Assembly: GCA_029060725.1 (NCBI GenBank)
Contig: JAIDTL010000109.1
Span: 1 to 64,000 of the forward strand
DNA: 64,000 nucleotides
Source: Muribaculaceae bacterium
Lineage (GTDB): Bacteria; Bacteroidota; Bacteroidia; Bacteroidales; Muribaculaceae
Direction of reading: 5' to 3'
Shown in pieces: positions 1 through 9,171 of this stretch (the first letter of the stretch is position 1; each line of letters opens with the position of its first letter). Both the position numbers and the translations under genes were made by a program. The notes beneath the pieces were generated by a model that saw nothing but the letters and a program-made list of their open reading frames with translations, ran no database searches and was not told the DNA's origin.

Positions 1-177
1 TTGATAAAAAGAATTGATCCTTTCATATTATTTTGATATTTTTTATATTCGTAAATAAGTCGAAACAACTTCAATAATTTTAGTATATGATTGGTGTTTG
101 TTAGAACTTTATAAGCGTGTGTTTGTTGTGAAGGTATAGAGATTTAATTCCATTATAAACACACAAATTCAAAAATT

Positions 178-825
178 ATGAAAAAAATCTATCTGACTCT
201 TATTCTTGCCCTAATTGGTATTTTCAATTCCACTGCCCAGTATTATAATATTGTGAATCAAGCAGCCAATATGCTTCAGACAGCAGTGATGGGTGGTTTC
301 ATGTATCGAGGATATGTGGATGTCTCCTATACAGGAGGTGTAGGTAATCTACAAGCGAACTTTGCCGGAGTGAGCACAGTGCAAGGTCTCCAATATGCCA
401 ATTGGCTTTTTATGGGAGCCGGTCTGGGTGTTGACTTAGTGACATCAAAGACGAGCGATAGAGCAAATCCATGGAATTATGACAGGCAGACAAGCACCAG
501 TGGAGTAATGATACCGTTGTTTACAGATTTCAGATTCAACATAGGGGGGAGCACAAGTCCTTCTTTCTTCATAGACATAAAGGCAGGTGGATCATTTTTG
601 GTAGGAAAGAATTATCTCGCAATAGAAAACGGCTATATCAATGGTTCGGAATACTTTATGCTGAAACCTTCAATAGGACTGAGAATCCCAACAAATAAAA
701 GTGGAAAACGGTCGGTGAACATTGGCGTGACATATCAATTATTGACATGCAACTATTGGTGGTACAATAATAATAATTCCGGTACGTTAAATTCTATAGG
801 TGCTACCTTATCTTATCAATGGTAG
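178..825 (+). CDS. Putative outer-membrane beta-barrel protein, function unknown
   Basis: The 215-residue product starts with a clear signal peptide (residues 1-20, hydrophobic core LTLILALIGIFN, cleavage after STA). The rest alternates short polar and aromatic segments rich in Gly, Asn and Tyr and ends in ...SYQW. A terminal aromatic residue is typical of outer-membrane barrels, so I infer a small barrel in the outer membrane. No enzymatic motif is visible and I do not recognise the family. It lies 61 bp upstream of the M6 peptidase on the same strand and could be co-transcribed with it. The 177 bases before it are AT-rich with no consensus TAnnTTTG promoter that I can point to. Confidence 0.6.
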   Translation: MKKIYLTLILALIGIFNSTAQYYNIVNQAANMLQTAVMGGFMYRGYVDVSYTGGVGNLQANFAGVSTVQGLQYANWLFMGAGLGVDLVTSKTSDRANPWNYDRQTSTSGVMIPLFTDFRFNIGGSTSPSFFIDIKAGGSFLVGKNYLAIENGYINGSEYFMLKPSIGLRIPTNKSGKRSVNIGVTYQLLTCNYWWYNNNNSGTLNSIGATLSYQW

Positions 826-886
826 TGACCGGACGGAATTTGCCTAAGTGGTGATGTTAATAGAATTTTAACGGTAACTTTAACGG

Positions 887-2623
887 ATGAAACGCATATT
901 ATCAACAATATTTTCAAGCGGACTATGTATGTTCGCTATGGCAATCCCGGCAAAGCCGGGTTTTGTCGCATATACCCAGCCTGACGGGAGTGTAATCAAT
1001 GTCAAGATTGTAGGTGATGAACATGGACACATGATCTATTCTGCAGAAGGGAATCTCCTGATTGAGTCAGATGGACGCCTGGAGTATGCTCGGTTTGATG
1101 CCAAAGGATTTCCAACTGCTTCCGGAATTGTAGCTACTAAAGAGAATGATTCCAAAATAGCATCTATGCAAATTCAGCCCAAAGAGAATGTCGACAAGTG
1201 GGCCTCAATGATGACTGCAAACAGGGATTCTCGACTCGAAAAATTGTATTCCAAATCTGCCATTAAAAAGGCATCAACTCGGGCTGAAGAATCTGAAAAT
1301 CGACTTGTCCCATATAATTTCGGTCGCTGTGATGTGACTTATCCCGTACTTGGCGAGCAAAAAGGATTGGTGATCTTAGTGTCATATCAAGACTTGGATT
1401 TTAAGTATGGCGATTATGATTATTTCAATAGAATGCTCAATGAGGAGGGATTTTCCGATTATGGCTCACTTGGCTCTGCAAGAGACTGGTTTGTCTATAA
1501 CTCAAATGGACAGTTCCTGCCGGATTTCGATGTTTATGGACCTGTAGTATTGCCCAACGACAGAGAGTATTATGGAGGCAACGACGCATACGGCAATGAC
1601 AATAGGCCGGAAGAAATGGCAATAGATGCTTGCAGACTGCTCGACGATGAAATAGATTTCACAAAATACGACAGAGACGGAGATGGAGTAGTCGATAATG
1701 TCTTTATCTTCTATGCCGGAAAAGGGGAGCATGACAGTGGAATTAAAAATACAGTGTGGCCACACTCGTGGGATCTATCTTTAGCTCGTCCTGACGAGGA
1801 GTATGTCTTCGATGGAGTAAAGCTTGATCACTATGCATGCACATGTGAATATCCGAGTGGTTATAAGCGTCCTGACGGAATTGGCACATTTGTGCATGAA
1901 TTCAGCCACGTCATGGGATTGCCCGATTTATATGTGACCACATATACGACCGGTTTCACACCGGGTGAATGGAGTGTAATGGATCAGGGACCATATAATA
2001 ATGACCGCCTTACTCCTCCCAACTATTCTTCGTATGAAAAATGCGCGCTTGGATGGCTTGAATTTAAACCCTTTGAAAAAGGGAGAATGGAATTGACAGA
2101 TTTGTCGACAACCAATGTGGCGTATGCGTTGCCAACAGATAGTGAGAATGAATTTTATTTCTTCGAAAATAGACAGCAACATGGGAATGATGAATTTCTA
2201 CCGGGACATGGAATGCTCGTTTGGCATGTAGATTTCGATGAGGAAATGTGGCGACTGAATGTTGTAAATAATATAGCTACACATCAATATGTAGATTTAA
2301 TTGAGGCAGATAATATTAAGACTAAAACTACGAGAAATGCGGATGCCTTTCCAGGTCCGAAAAATGTCACATCCTTTGGATTTGAGACTAAGCCCCAGCT
2401 TTCAAGCTGGTCGAAGGCACGCCTTTCCTACGACTTAGAGAATATTGCCGAATCGGAAGACGGCATAATCAGCTTCGATGCTTTGACTTCAGGGGAAAAT
2501 GCATTAGTTGGTGTAGAGGCAGCCGATGACAGTGACAATATTTATTATGATTTGTCAGGACGCAGAGTCATAAATCCCGGAAAGGGTATTTATATCAAGA
2601 ATGGGAAAAAGGTAGTCTTCTAA
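887..2623 (+). CDS. Secreted M6 family metalloprotease with T9SS-like C-terminus
   Basis: This 578-residue protein has a short signal peptide (residues 1-20) and a propeptide-like N-terminal region. The zinc motif HEFSHVMGLPD gives H337, E338, H341 and probably D347 as third ligand, the HExxHxxGxxD pattern of M6 (immune inhibitor A-like) peptidases. An acidic calcium-loop-like segment (YDRDGDGVVDN, about residues 261-271) precedes it. The last ~30 residues (DLSGRRV...KGIYIKNGKKVV) resemble the type A sorting domain of Bacteroidetes type IX secretion. I infer a secreted or surface-anchored endopeptidase acting on host or dietary protein; the substrate is unknown. A strong bidirectional terminator follows the stop codon. 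Confidence 0.85.
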   Translation: MKRILSTIFSSGLCMFAMAIPAKPGFVAYTQPDGSVINVKIVGDEHGHMIYSAEGNLLIESDGRLEYARFDAKGFPTASGIVATKENDSKIASMQIQPKENVDKWASMMTANRDSRLEKLYSKSAIKKASTRAEESENRLVPYNFGRCDVTYPVLGEQKGLVILVSYQDLDFKYGDYDYFNRMLNEEGFSDYGSLGSARDWFVYNSNGQFLPDFDVYGPVVLPNDREYYGGNDAYGNDNRPEEMAIDACRLLDDEIDFTKYDRDGDGVVDNVFIFYAGKGEHDSGIKNTVWPHSWDLSLARPDEEYVFDGVKLDHYACTCEYPSGYKRPDGIGTFVHEFSHVMGLPDLYVTTYTTGFTPGEWSVMDQGPYNNDRLTPPNYSSYEKCALGWLEFKPFEKGRMELTDLSTTNVAYALPTDSENEFYFFENRQQHGNDEFLPGHGMLVWHVDFDEEMWRLNVVNNIATHQYVDLIEADNIKTKTTRNADAFPGPKNVTSFGFETKPQLSSWSKARLSYDLENIAESEDGIISFDALTSGENALVGVEAADDSDNIYYDLSGRRVINPGKGIYIKNGKKVVF

Positions 2624-2640
2624 TAAATTTGAATATTATA

Positions 2641-2680
2641 AAGAATGCCCCGGCAATCGATTGATTGTCGGGGCATTCTT
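2641..2680. terminator. Bidirectional rho-independent terminator between the M6 gene and dnaJ
   Basis: A 12-bp perfect stem (AAGAATGCCCCG at 2641-2652 and CGGGGCATTCTT at 2669-2680) lies between two convergent genes. The 16-base loop can pair further (CAATC/GATTG). It most likely ends transcripts from both sides. Confidence 0.8.
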
Positions 2681-2721
2681 CATTATTATCCTTTATCGTC
2701 AGTAGTCGTTTTTTTTTTGAT

Positions 2722-3957
2722 TTATTCTCCGCGGTTTTCCTTATTAAAGATATGGCGGAGCCTTGAGAAGATTCTCTTTGAAGTAGATTCTGTCGGGACA
2801 ACGTTGCTGCTGTCCTTGAGGCTTTCGATAGCACTCTTCTCAGCATCAGAGAGATTTTCCGGCACGTATACCATAACATTGACCAAGATGTCGCCGCGTA
2901 CATGTTCATTCTGGAATGCAGGCAGACCTTTTCCACGCAACCTGAGCACCTTGCCCGGTTGTGTTCCCGGGGCAATCTTTACTCGAGCTTTTCCGTCGAT
3001 AAGAGGTATTTCAGCGCTACCGCCAAGGGCTGCAGTCGGGAAGTCAAGCATGAGGTTGTAGATCAGATCTTGGTCGTCGCGAATAAGTTCGGAATTCTTT
3101 TCCTCTTGGATCACGATTAGAAGGTCACCGTTTACGCCGCCATGACGCGGAGCATTGCCTTCTCCTTTAAGCACGAGTGTCTGGCCATCTTGCACTCCTG
3201 CTGGAATATGGAATTCAACGATTGTATCCTTTTTCTCGACTCCTGTGCCATGACAATATGTGCACTCTTCAGATATGACTTTACCTTCGCCGTTACATTC
3301 AGGACAAACCGATTGCACTTGCTGAGCTCCAAGGAAAGTCTGGCGCATCTGAGTGACATAGCCTGTGCCACCGCAACGCTGACAAGTGTGGAAAGCTGTT
3401 CCATCTTTTGCTCCGGTACCGTTGCAATGAGAGCAAGCCACAAATTTTGGAATCTTGAGTTTCTTATCGACTCCATTGGCAATGTCTTTCAGGCTTACCT
3501 TAACAGTGATACGAAGGTCAGTGCCCTTATTCACAGGTTTGCGTGCGCGTCCGCCTCCACCGCTTGAATATCCACGATAGGATCCTGCTCCAGCGAATGC
3601 ATCGCCAAAGATGTCTCCAAAGTTTGCGAAGATGTCTTCCATAGAGAAGCCACCGCCACCAAATCCGCTGAAACCGCCGTAGCTTCCGCCTCCGGCGCCA
3701 CCACCGAATCCTTTAGGACCCATATCGTGTCCGTAAGCGTCATATAGCTGGCGTTTTTTGTCATCGCTAAGCACATCGTAAGCTTCAGCTGCCTCCTTAA
3801 ATTTCTCTTCAGCAGCCTTTTGTTCTGCTTCAGGCTTGTCAGAATACTTATCCGGGTGATATTGGATAGCCTTCTTCCTATAAGCCTTTTTTATTTCGTC
3901 GGCTGTGGCGTTTTTGCCGACGCCCAGCACTTCATAATAATCTCTTTTCTCTGCCAT
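2722..3957 (-). CDS. dnaJ: Chaperone protein DnaJ (Hsp40)
   Basis: The 411-residue product is the co-chaperone that stimulates DnaK ATPase and hands over unfolded clients in the cytoplasm. All class I parts are in order: J domain at residues 1-70 with the HPD motif (YHPDKY), a Gly/Phe-rich linker to about residue 135, four CxxCxGxG zinc-finger repeats ([32 protein letters not shown]), and the C-terminal substrate domain. It carries a ~20-residue basic C-terminal tail (...[17 protein letters not shown]), slightly longer than the usual 375-390 residues. It lies 35 bp after grpE in the same direction; dnaK is not in this window. Confidence 0.97.
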   Translation of the reverse strand: MAEKRDYYEVLGVGKNATADEIKKAYRKKAIQYHPDKYSDKPEAEQKAAEEKFKEAAEAYDVLSDDKKRQLYDAYGHDMGPKGFGGGAGGGSYGGFSGFGGGGFSMEDIFANFGDIFGDAFAGAGSYRGYSSGGGGRARKPVNKGTDLRITVKVSLKDIANGVDKKLKIPKFVACSHCNGTGAKDGTAFHTCQRCGGTGYVTQMRQTFLGAQQVQSVCPECNGEGKVISEECTYCHGTGVEKKDTIVEFHIPAGVQDGQTLVLKGEGNAPRHGGVNGDLLIVIQEEKNSELIRDDQDLIYNLMLDFPTAALGGSAEIPLIDGKARVKIAPGTQPGKVLRLRGKGLPAFQNEHVRGDILVNVMVYVPENLSDAEKSAIESLKDSSNVVPTESTSKRIFSRLRHIFNKENRGE

Positions 3958-3992
3958 GATAGTGGATCTTTATAGGTGATGTCTTCCGGTTC

Positions 3993-4655
3993 TTACTGAG
4001 CAACCGCTACTTTAGCGTGACGGAGCACTTTGTCGTTGAGGATATATCCCTTTTGTACAGTATCGAGCACTTTGCCCTTCATGTCTTCAGATGGAGCCGG
4101 AACTTGAGCGATAGCTTCGTGGAGATCTGAATTGAACACTTCTCCAGTGGAAACCATTTCCTTAACTCCCATGCTTTCAAGATATTTAATAAGCTTGTTG
4201 TAGATGAGGGTCATGCCCTCAAGCACAGATTTCGCATCAGAGTCAGACTCGGCTGCTTTCAGTCCTCTTTCGAAGTCGTCGACGATTGGAAGAAGCCCCT
4301 TCAGCACATTTTCTCCACCGTTTTTAATTATTTCAGCTTTCTCTTTTAGTGTGCGTTTACGGTAGTTGTCAAACTCTGCGGCAAGGAAAAGGTATTCTTT
4401 TTTTTCTTTTTCAACTTGTGCTTGAAGATCGACGAGTTGGTTTTCGAGAGTGTTGACTTCCTGCTCAGCTTGAGTGTCTTCAGAATCTCCGGCATAATCG
4501 CCGTCGATCACTACATTTTCTTTGATATTGGAGTCATCTACAGACTCCTGATCGTTTTCTTTATATTCTTTATTTTCGTCCATAGTCTTTTTGTTATTTT
4601 TATAATAAGGATTGAATCCTCTTCTGCGGTTATTTCTATTGTTTCTGTAGTTCAT
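3993..4655 (-). CDS. grpE: Nucleotide exchange factor GrpE
   Basis: This is the 220-residue exchange factor that releases ADP from DnaK. A charged N-terminal tail is followed by a long coiled coil (about residues 65-125, LENQLVDLQAQVEKEKKEYL) and the beta-wing head near the C-terminus (GEVFNSDLHEAIAQ and VLDTVQKGYILNDKVLRHAKV). The basic N-terminus (MNYRNNRNNRRRGFN) is unusual. A second in-frame Met at residue 25 (MDENKEY) is an alternative start. A TAnnTTTG-like box with one mismatch (AATATTTG, 4661-4668 on the minus strand) sits only 5 bases before the first Met, which favours the longer form. It forms an operon with dnaJ. Confidence 0.95.
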   Translation of the reverse strand: MNYRNNRNNRRRGFNPYYKNNKKTMDENKEYKENDQESVDDSNIKENVVIDGDYAGDSEDTQAEQEVNTLENQLVDLQAQVEKEKKEYLFLAAEFDNYRKRTLKEKAEIIKNGGENVLKGLLPIVDDFERGLKAAESDSDAKSVLEGMTLIYNKLIKYLESMGVKEMVSTGEVFNSDLHEAIAQVPAPSEDMKGKVLDTVQKGYILNDKVLRHAKVAVAQ

Positions 4656-4784
4656 AGTATCAAATATTGTGCCAATAAACGTTAAAATCGCTATTGGGCC
4701 GGGTTATACATTTCAATTCAATAGTCTAACGTTTTGACAGGTCATGAGGTTCATTAATTTATTTCGTGAAAGTTGAATAAAAAA

Positions 4785-4815
4785 TTGCAGATATAAAATA
4801 TTTTCACTACCTTTG
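4785..4815 (+). promoter_or_regulatory. Bacteroidetes-type promoter of aldA
   Basis: TTG (4785-4787), a 20-base spacer and TACCTTTG (4808-4815) match the Bacteroidetes sigma-ABfr consensus TTG-N19/20-TAnnTTTG. Transcription would begin near 4820. This excludes the upstream in-frame ATG at 4813 and supports the start of aldA at 4852. Confidence 0.8.
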
Positions 4816-4851
4816 TTTTTCAATAAACCAACTATTAAATTAACCATACAC

Positions 4852-6285
4852 ATGAAGGACTTGAAAATGTATATCGACGGCAAGTTCGTCGACAGCACAT
4901 CCGGCAAATGGATCGATGTGCTCAATCCCTCTACAGAGGAAGTAATCGCACGTCAGCCTGAAGGAACTAAAGAAGACATAGAAGCTGCTCTTGATGCGGC
5001 CCGCAAGGCTCAGAAAGAATGGGAGAAGACTCCGGCTATCGAACGCGCTCAATATCTCTTGAAGATGGCACAGGGCATACGCGACCGTCGCAATGAATTT
5101 ATCGAAATCATAATGGAAGAGCAGGGTAAGACCAGAAATTGGGCTACCATCGAAGTTGATGCTACTATCGGCTATTTTGAATATATGGCTACATTTGCAC
5201 GCCATATCGAAGGCGAGATAATTCCGAGCGATAACAGAGGCGAGACAATCCTTCTCACAAAGAAACCAATAGGAGTGGTAGCAGGAATCCTGCCATGGAA
5301 CTTCCCGTTCTTCCTTATTGCACGCAAGGCAGGCGCTGCTCTCATCGCAGGATGCTCCATCGTGCTGAAGCCGTCTCAGCTTACACCGATCAATTGCTGT
5401 GTGTTTGCAGAAGTTGTAGCAGAGAGTGGTCTTCCGGCAGGACTTTTCAACGTTGTGACAGGCAAGGGAAGTGTCGTAGGGCATGAACTTGCTGCAAGTC
5501 CGAAGATTGATATTGTTAGTGTCACAGGTTCAGTTGGTGCAGGCGAAAGCATTATGAAGGATGCTGCTACTAATATTACTAAGGTGTCGCTTGAACTTGG
5601 AGGCAAGGCTCCGGTGATTGTATTCCCCGATGCCGACCTCGAGCTCGCAGCTCAGGCTGTACTCGACAGCCGTATCGGCAACAATGGCCAGATATGCAAC
5701 AATGCAGAGCGTCTTTACGTACACAAAGATATCAAGGATGAATTCACAAAGATACTCCTTGCAAAATTCGAGGCTGTGAAAGTAGCCGATCCATTCTCAG
5801 CAGATGATGTAGACATGGGTCCTCTTGTAGAAAAACGTGCTCTCGAAAGTGTTGAGGCTAAGGTAGAGAAAGCTATAGCTCAAGGTGCAAAAGTGCTGTG
5901 TGGCGGTCACCGCGTAGGCGAAAAAGGGTATTTCTACGCAGCTACATTGCTCGATGATTGCCGTCAGGATATGGACATCATCCATGAAGAGACATTCGGT
6001 CCGGTGCTTCCTATTGTAGTGTGGGACAATCTTGACCAAGTCATAGCTTGGGCAAATGATTGTGAATACGGTTTAGCCTCTTCTATATTCACCAACGACA
6101 TCAATAGCGCAGCACGTTGCATCCGCGAACTTGAATTCGGCGAGACATACGTCAATCGTTTCCACTTCGAGGCTATCCAGGGCTTCCATGCCGGAGTTAA
6201 GAAGAGCGGTATCGGCGGTGCCGACGGCAAGCATGGCGTAGAAGAATATCTGCGCACACATGTCACTTATTTGCAGACTCGTTGA
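4852..6285 (+). CDS. aldA: Lactaldehyde/aldehyde dehydrogenase (AldA-like)
   Basis: The 477-residue enzyme oxidises aldehydes with NAD+; the AldA group uses L-lactaldehyde and glycolaldehyde. Visible landmarks are the NAD-binding region with PWNFPFF, the glutamate motif LELGGKAP, the catalytic-cysteine motif as NNGQICNNAERLYV, and HEETFGPVLP. The C-terminus (FEAIQGFHAGVKKSGIGGADGKHG...YLRTHVTYLQTR) is very close to E. coli AldA as I recall it. I chose the start at MKDLKMYIDGKFV because the promoter box ends just before it and homologues begin here. It is followed by lutABC on the same strand, suggesting that lactaldehyde from fucose or rhamnose is oxidised to L-lactate and then to pyruvate. 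Confidence 0.92.
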   Translation: MKDLKMYIDGKFVDSTSGKWIDVLNPSTEEVIARQPEGTKEDIEAALDAARKAQKEWEKTPAIERAQYLLKMAQGIRDRRNEFIEIIMEEQGKTRNWATIEVDATIGYFEYMATFARHIEGEIIPSDNRGETILLTKKPIGVVAGILPWNFPFFLIARKAGAALIAGCSIVLKPSQLTPINCCVFAEVVAESGLPAGLFNVVTGKGSVVGHELAASPKIDIVSVTGSVGAGESIMKDAATNITKVSLELGGKAPVIVFPDADLELAAQAVLDSRIGNNGQICNNAERLYVHKDIKDEFTKILLAKFEAVKVADPFSADDVDMGPLVEKRALESVEAKVEKAIAQGAKVLCGGHRVGEKGYFYAATLLDDCRQDMDIIHEETFGPVLPIVVWDNLDQVIAWANDCEYGLASSIFTNDINSAARCIRELEFGETYVNRFHFEAIQGFHAGVKKSGIGGADGKHGVEEYLRTHVTYLQTR

Positions 6286-6360
6286 TTTCTCAATTGAATT
6301 TTTAATACAAAAGTATAATGTCATAAATGCATTTTCGCGTGAATACTTAAGTCGTAAGAT

Positions 6361-6393
6361 TATGCATTATGCATTATGAATTATGCATTAAAT
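6361..6393 (+). repeat. ATTATGCATTATG word repeat abutting the lutA start
   Basis: Overlapping copies of TATGCATTATG/GAATTATGCATTA fill the bases before lutA. A 23-base stretch (6371-6393) recurs exactly at 60185-60207 upstream of the RND pump gene. In this copy the lutA ATG (6392-6394) overlaps the end of the repeat. Confidence 0.8.
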
Positions 6394-7123
6394 GAAAGTA
6401 GGACTTTTTATACCTTGTTATGTAGATGCCCTGTACCCTGAGGTCGGGGTATCTACATATAAATTATTACGCAGCTTGGGGTTGGATGTATATTATCCTG
6501 AAAAGCAAACTTGTTGCGGGCAACCGATGGGAAATGCCGGATTCCAAGGCAAAGCAGAGAAACTCGTAAAAAGTTTTGATGAGCTTTTCAAAGGTTTTGA
6601 CCATGTCGTGGCTCCATCAGCAAGTTGCGCAGCATACGTAAAGATTTTCCATCCAAAGATCGTGGGGCACGAATGCGAAGCAGCCGGGAAGACAGTAGAT
6701 CTCGTTGAATTTCTTCATGATATAATCAAAGTGAAATCCCTTCCGGCAAAGTTTCCTCATAAAGTGAGCCTTCACAACAGTTGCCACGGAGTTAGGGAAC
6801 TCGGTCTTTCGTCACCTACTGAACGCAACATCCCCCAATATAATAAGATCAAGGATCTGCTGCAATTGGTAGAAGGAATCACAGTATTCGAACCGGAACG
6901 TCCCGATGAATGCTGTGGCTTCGGAGGTATGTTCTCAATCGAAGAGACCGGAGTTTCCACTAAGATGGGAACAGACAAGGTGCATCGCCATATCGCGACT
7001 GGTGCAGAATATATCACAGGTCCGGATTCTTCGTGCCTGATGCACATGCAAGGGATAGCTGCCAAGCAGAATCTTCCGATCAAATTTATCCATGTAGCAC
7101 AAATTTTATCAGCCGGCTTATGA
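6392..7123 (+). CDS. lutA: L-lactate oxidation complex subunit LutA (CCG-domain Fe-S protein)
   Basis: The 243-residue protein carries two cysteine-rich CCG domains, seen as TCCGQPMGNAG near residue 40 and ECCGFGGMFS near residue 175, each with an upstream partner Cys. This is the LutA/YkgE/GlpC-C-terminal family. With LutB and LutC it forms the flavin-independent iron-sulfur L-lactate dehydrogenase that yields pyruvate. Its stop codon overlaps the lutB start in an ATGA arrangement (7120-7123), so translation is probably coupled. The gap to aldA is 106 bp and holds a short repeat but no obvious promoter or terminator. Confidence 0.93.
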   Translation: MKVGLFIPCYVDALYPEVGVSTYKLLRSLGLDVYYPEKQTCCGQPMGNAGFQGKAEKLVKSFDELFKGFDHVVAPSASCAAYVKIFHPKIVGHECEAAGKTVDLVEFLHDIIKVKSLPAKFPHKVSLHNSCHGVRELGLSSPTERNIPQYNKIKDLLQLVEGITVFEPERPDECCGFGGMFSIEETGVSTKMGTDKVHRHIATGAEYITGPDSSCLMHMQGIAAKQNLPIKFIHVAQILSAGL

Positions 7124-8547
7124 GTACAATACATGCCAAAAGAGCGAATGAATTCGTAAAAGACACTGAGAAAGTAGATAGGCATGATGCTACATTCTGG
7201 TCAGTGCGTGTAAAAAGGGATAAGATGGCACATGAAGTGCCCGAATGGGAACACCTTCGCGAGGCAGCTAACCAAATAAAGAAGCATACAGTCACACACC
7301 TTGCAGATTATCTTGAAAAATTTGCTTCAAATGCTGAGAGCAACGGCGTTTATATGCATTGGGCAAAAGATGCAGATGAATATAATGCCATTGTGCTTCA
7401 GATACTCGGCGAGCATGGTGTGAAAAAGGTAGTTAAGAGTAAATCAATGCTTACTGAGGAATGCGGACTCAATGACAGCCTCATCAAACACGGGATCGAC
7501 GTCGTAGAGACCGACCTTGGAGAGCGAATATTGCAGTTGATGGGTGTCCCACCGAGCCATATAGTTATGCCCGCAATCCATATCACCCGTCAGCAAGTAT
7601 ATGAATGCTTTGACGAAAAAGGAATCATAGACCAGGAGGGGCAAAAGGCGGCAGACAGCATGAATGGCGACCTGAAAGTGCTTGAAGCTGAAGCTGACCC
7701 GACATTCTTGACTCGTTGCGCTCGGTTCCATCTCCGTGAAAATTTCATGACTGCAGATTGCGGAATGACCGGTGCTAATTTCGGCATTGCTGAGACCGGA
7801 GAGGTTGTGGTGTGCACAAATGAAGGAAATGCCGACATGTCCACCTCTATTCCGCCATTACACATCGTCTCGATGGGTATCGAAAAACTCATTCCTGACT
7901 ATGAGTGCATGGCTGTATTCCAGCGTCTGTTGGCACGCAATGGGACCGGACAGCCTACTACAGTCTACACTTCACATTTCCGCAAACCTCGTCCCGGACA
8001 AGAAATGCACATCATTCTTGTAGACAATGGCAGGAGCGACATATTAGGGAATGAAGATCATTGGCAGACGTTGAAATGCATGCGTTGTGGTGCTTGCATG
8101 AATACGTGTCCTGTCTATCGCCGCTCCGGTGGATATTCCTATACATATTTCATTCCGGGTCCGATTGGTATTAACCTTGGTATGCTAAAAAATCCGGATG
8201 TCAACTTCAATAATTGTTCTGCATGTTCGCTCTGCTGCTCATGTGATAATGTCTGTCCTGTGAAAGTGGACCTTTCCACACAAATATACAAGTGGCGTCA
8301 GCAACTCGACAGTATGCATCATGCAGATCCGATGAAGAAAACAATGTCGGAAGGAATGAAGGTGATGTTTGACAACCCGGGGCTTTATACTACGACTTTA
8401 AAGATGGCTCCCGCAGCCAACTATCTTCCTTCTTGGATTACAAACATAGCTCTTGGCCCATGGTGTGAAGGACACACTATGCCTGTCTTTGCTAAGAAAT
8501 CTTTCCATCAGCTGTGGAAGAAATGGCTTGCCGACGATGAAAAATGA
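7120..8547 (+). CDS. lutB: L-lactate oxidation complex subunit LutB (4Fe-4S protein)
   Basis: This 475-residue subunit has an N-terminal LUD domain and two 4Fe-4S clusters near residues 320 and 365-380 (CMRCGACMNTCPVYRRSGG and CSACSLCCSCDNVCPVKVD), the LutB/YkgF layout. I place the start at the ATG overlapping the lutA stop (ATGA). An in-frame ATG further upstream (7033) would begin deep inside lutA, and the family N-terminus is MST...AxxF. The product passes electrons from lactate oxidation to an unidentified acceptor, probably the quinone pool. It overlaps lutC by 4 bases. Confidence 0.94.
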   Translation: MSTIHAKRANEFVKDTEKVDRHDATFWSVRVKRDKMAHEVPEWEHLREAANQIKKHTVTHLADYLEKFASNAESNGVYMHWAKDADEYNAIVLQILGEHGVKKVVKSKSMLTEECGLNDSLIKHGIDVVETDLGERILQLMGVPPSHIVMPAIHITRQQVYECFDEKGIIDQEGQKAADSMNGDLKVLEAEADPTFLTRCARFHLRENFMTADCGMTGANFGIAETGEVVVCTNEGNADMSTSIPPLHIVSMGIEKLIPDYECMAVFQRLLARNGTGQPTTVYTSHFRKPRPGQEMHIILVDNGRSDILGNEDHWQTLKCMRCGACMNTCPVYRRSGGYSYTYFIPGPIGINLGMLKNPDVNFNNCSACSLCCSCDNVCPVKVDLSTQIYKWRQQLDSMHHADPMKKTMSEGMKVMFDNPGLYTTTLKMAPAANYLPSWITNIALGPWCEGHTMPVFAKKSFHQLWKKWLADDEK

Positions 8548-9131
8548 TAATTATGGCAACAAAGGAAACAATATTAAGCAATCTACGCAAGAATGTGCGT
8601 GAGAAATATGAAAAGCCTGACCTCTCATTTGCAAAACTGAAATTCGATGATCCGGTAGCGCAGTTCATCAAGACCGCAACCACATCAGCAGGAGCATCGG
8701 TAGTTGAGATGAAAGATGGGGAGAATATAAATGATTTGATCCGTCGTGCTTATCCTAATGCGAAAGTCATCACGAGCAATGTGCCGGGTGTGAAGGCTGA
8801 CCGTAATCCGGATGAGACAGAAAAGCCACAAGCTCTCGATGGCACAGATGTTACGGTAGTGGAAGGGACTATTGCTTGTGCTGAAAATGCCTGCGTATGG
8901 ATTCCTCAGACTATGAAGCAAAGAGCTGAAATCTTCATCTGTGAATATTTGGTGATAATAGTAGACAGAAAAAACATCGTCAGCAATATGCATGAAGCTT
9001 ACACTATGATAGAAATGCCTGAGATGGGTTTTGGAGCATTTATCTCCGGCCCTTCAAAGACGGCAGATATTGAGCAAGCTCTTGTATATGGTGCTCAGTC
9101 CTTTTGTGGAGTGACCATCATCCTGCGATGA
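8544..9131 (+). CDS. lutC: L-lactate oxidation complex subunit LutC (LUD domain)
   Basis: The 195-residue protein is a stand-alone LUD-domain subunit (LutC/YkgG). Diagnostic segments are VVEGTIACAENACVWIPQT, ISGPSKTADIEQALVYGAQ and the terminal GVTIILR. Two starts are possible: 8544 overlaps the lutB stop (ATGA), and 8553 begins MATKETILSNLRKNVR, which looks more like family N-termini. The difference is three residues. It closes the aldA-lutABC operon; a hairpin that could end the transcript lies 40 bases downstream. Confidence 0.92.
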   Translation: MIIMATKETILSNLRKNVREKYEKPDLSFAKLKFDDPVAQFIKTATTSAGASVVEMKDGENINDLIRRAYPNAKVITSNVPGVKADRNPDETEKPQALDGTDVTVVEGTIACAENACVWIPQTMKQRAEIFICEYLVIIVDRKNIVSNMHEAYTMIEMPEMGFGAFISGPSKTADIEQALVYGAQSFCGVTIILR

Positions 9132-9171
9132 CTAATTCCTTCTCTTTGTAGGGAAGTAGGAAGATACAATA

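Noticed and set aside
7033-7119. Longer N-terminus for LutB
   Set aside because: It would lie wholly inside lutA in another frame. The ATGA overlap at 7120 is the normal coupled start and matches the family N-terminus.
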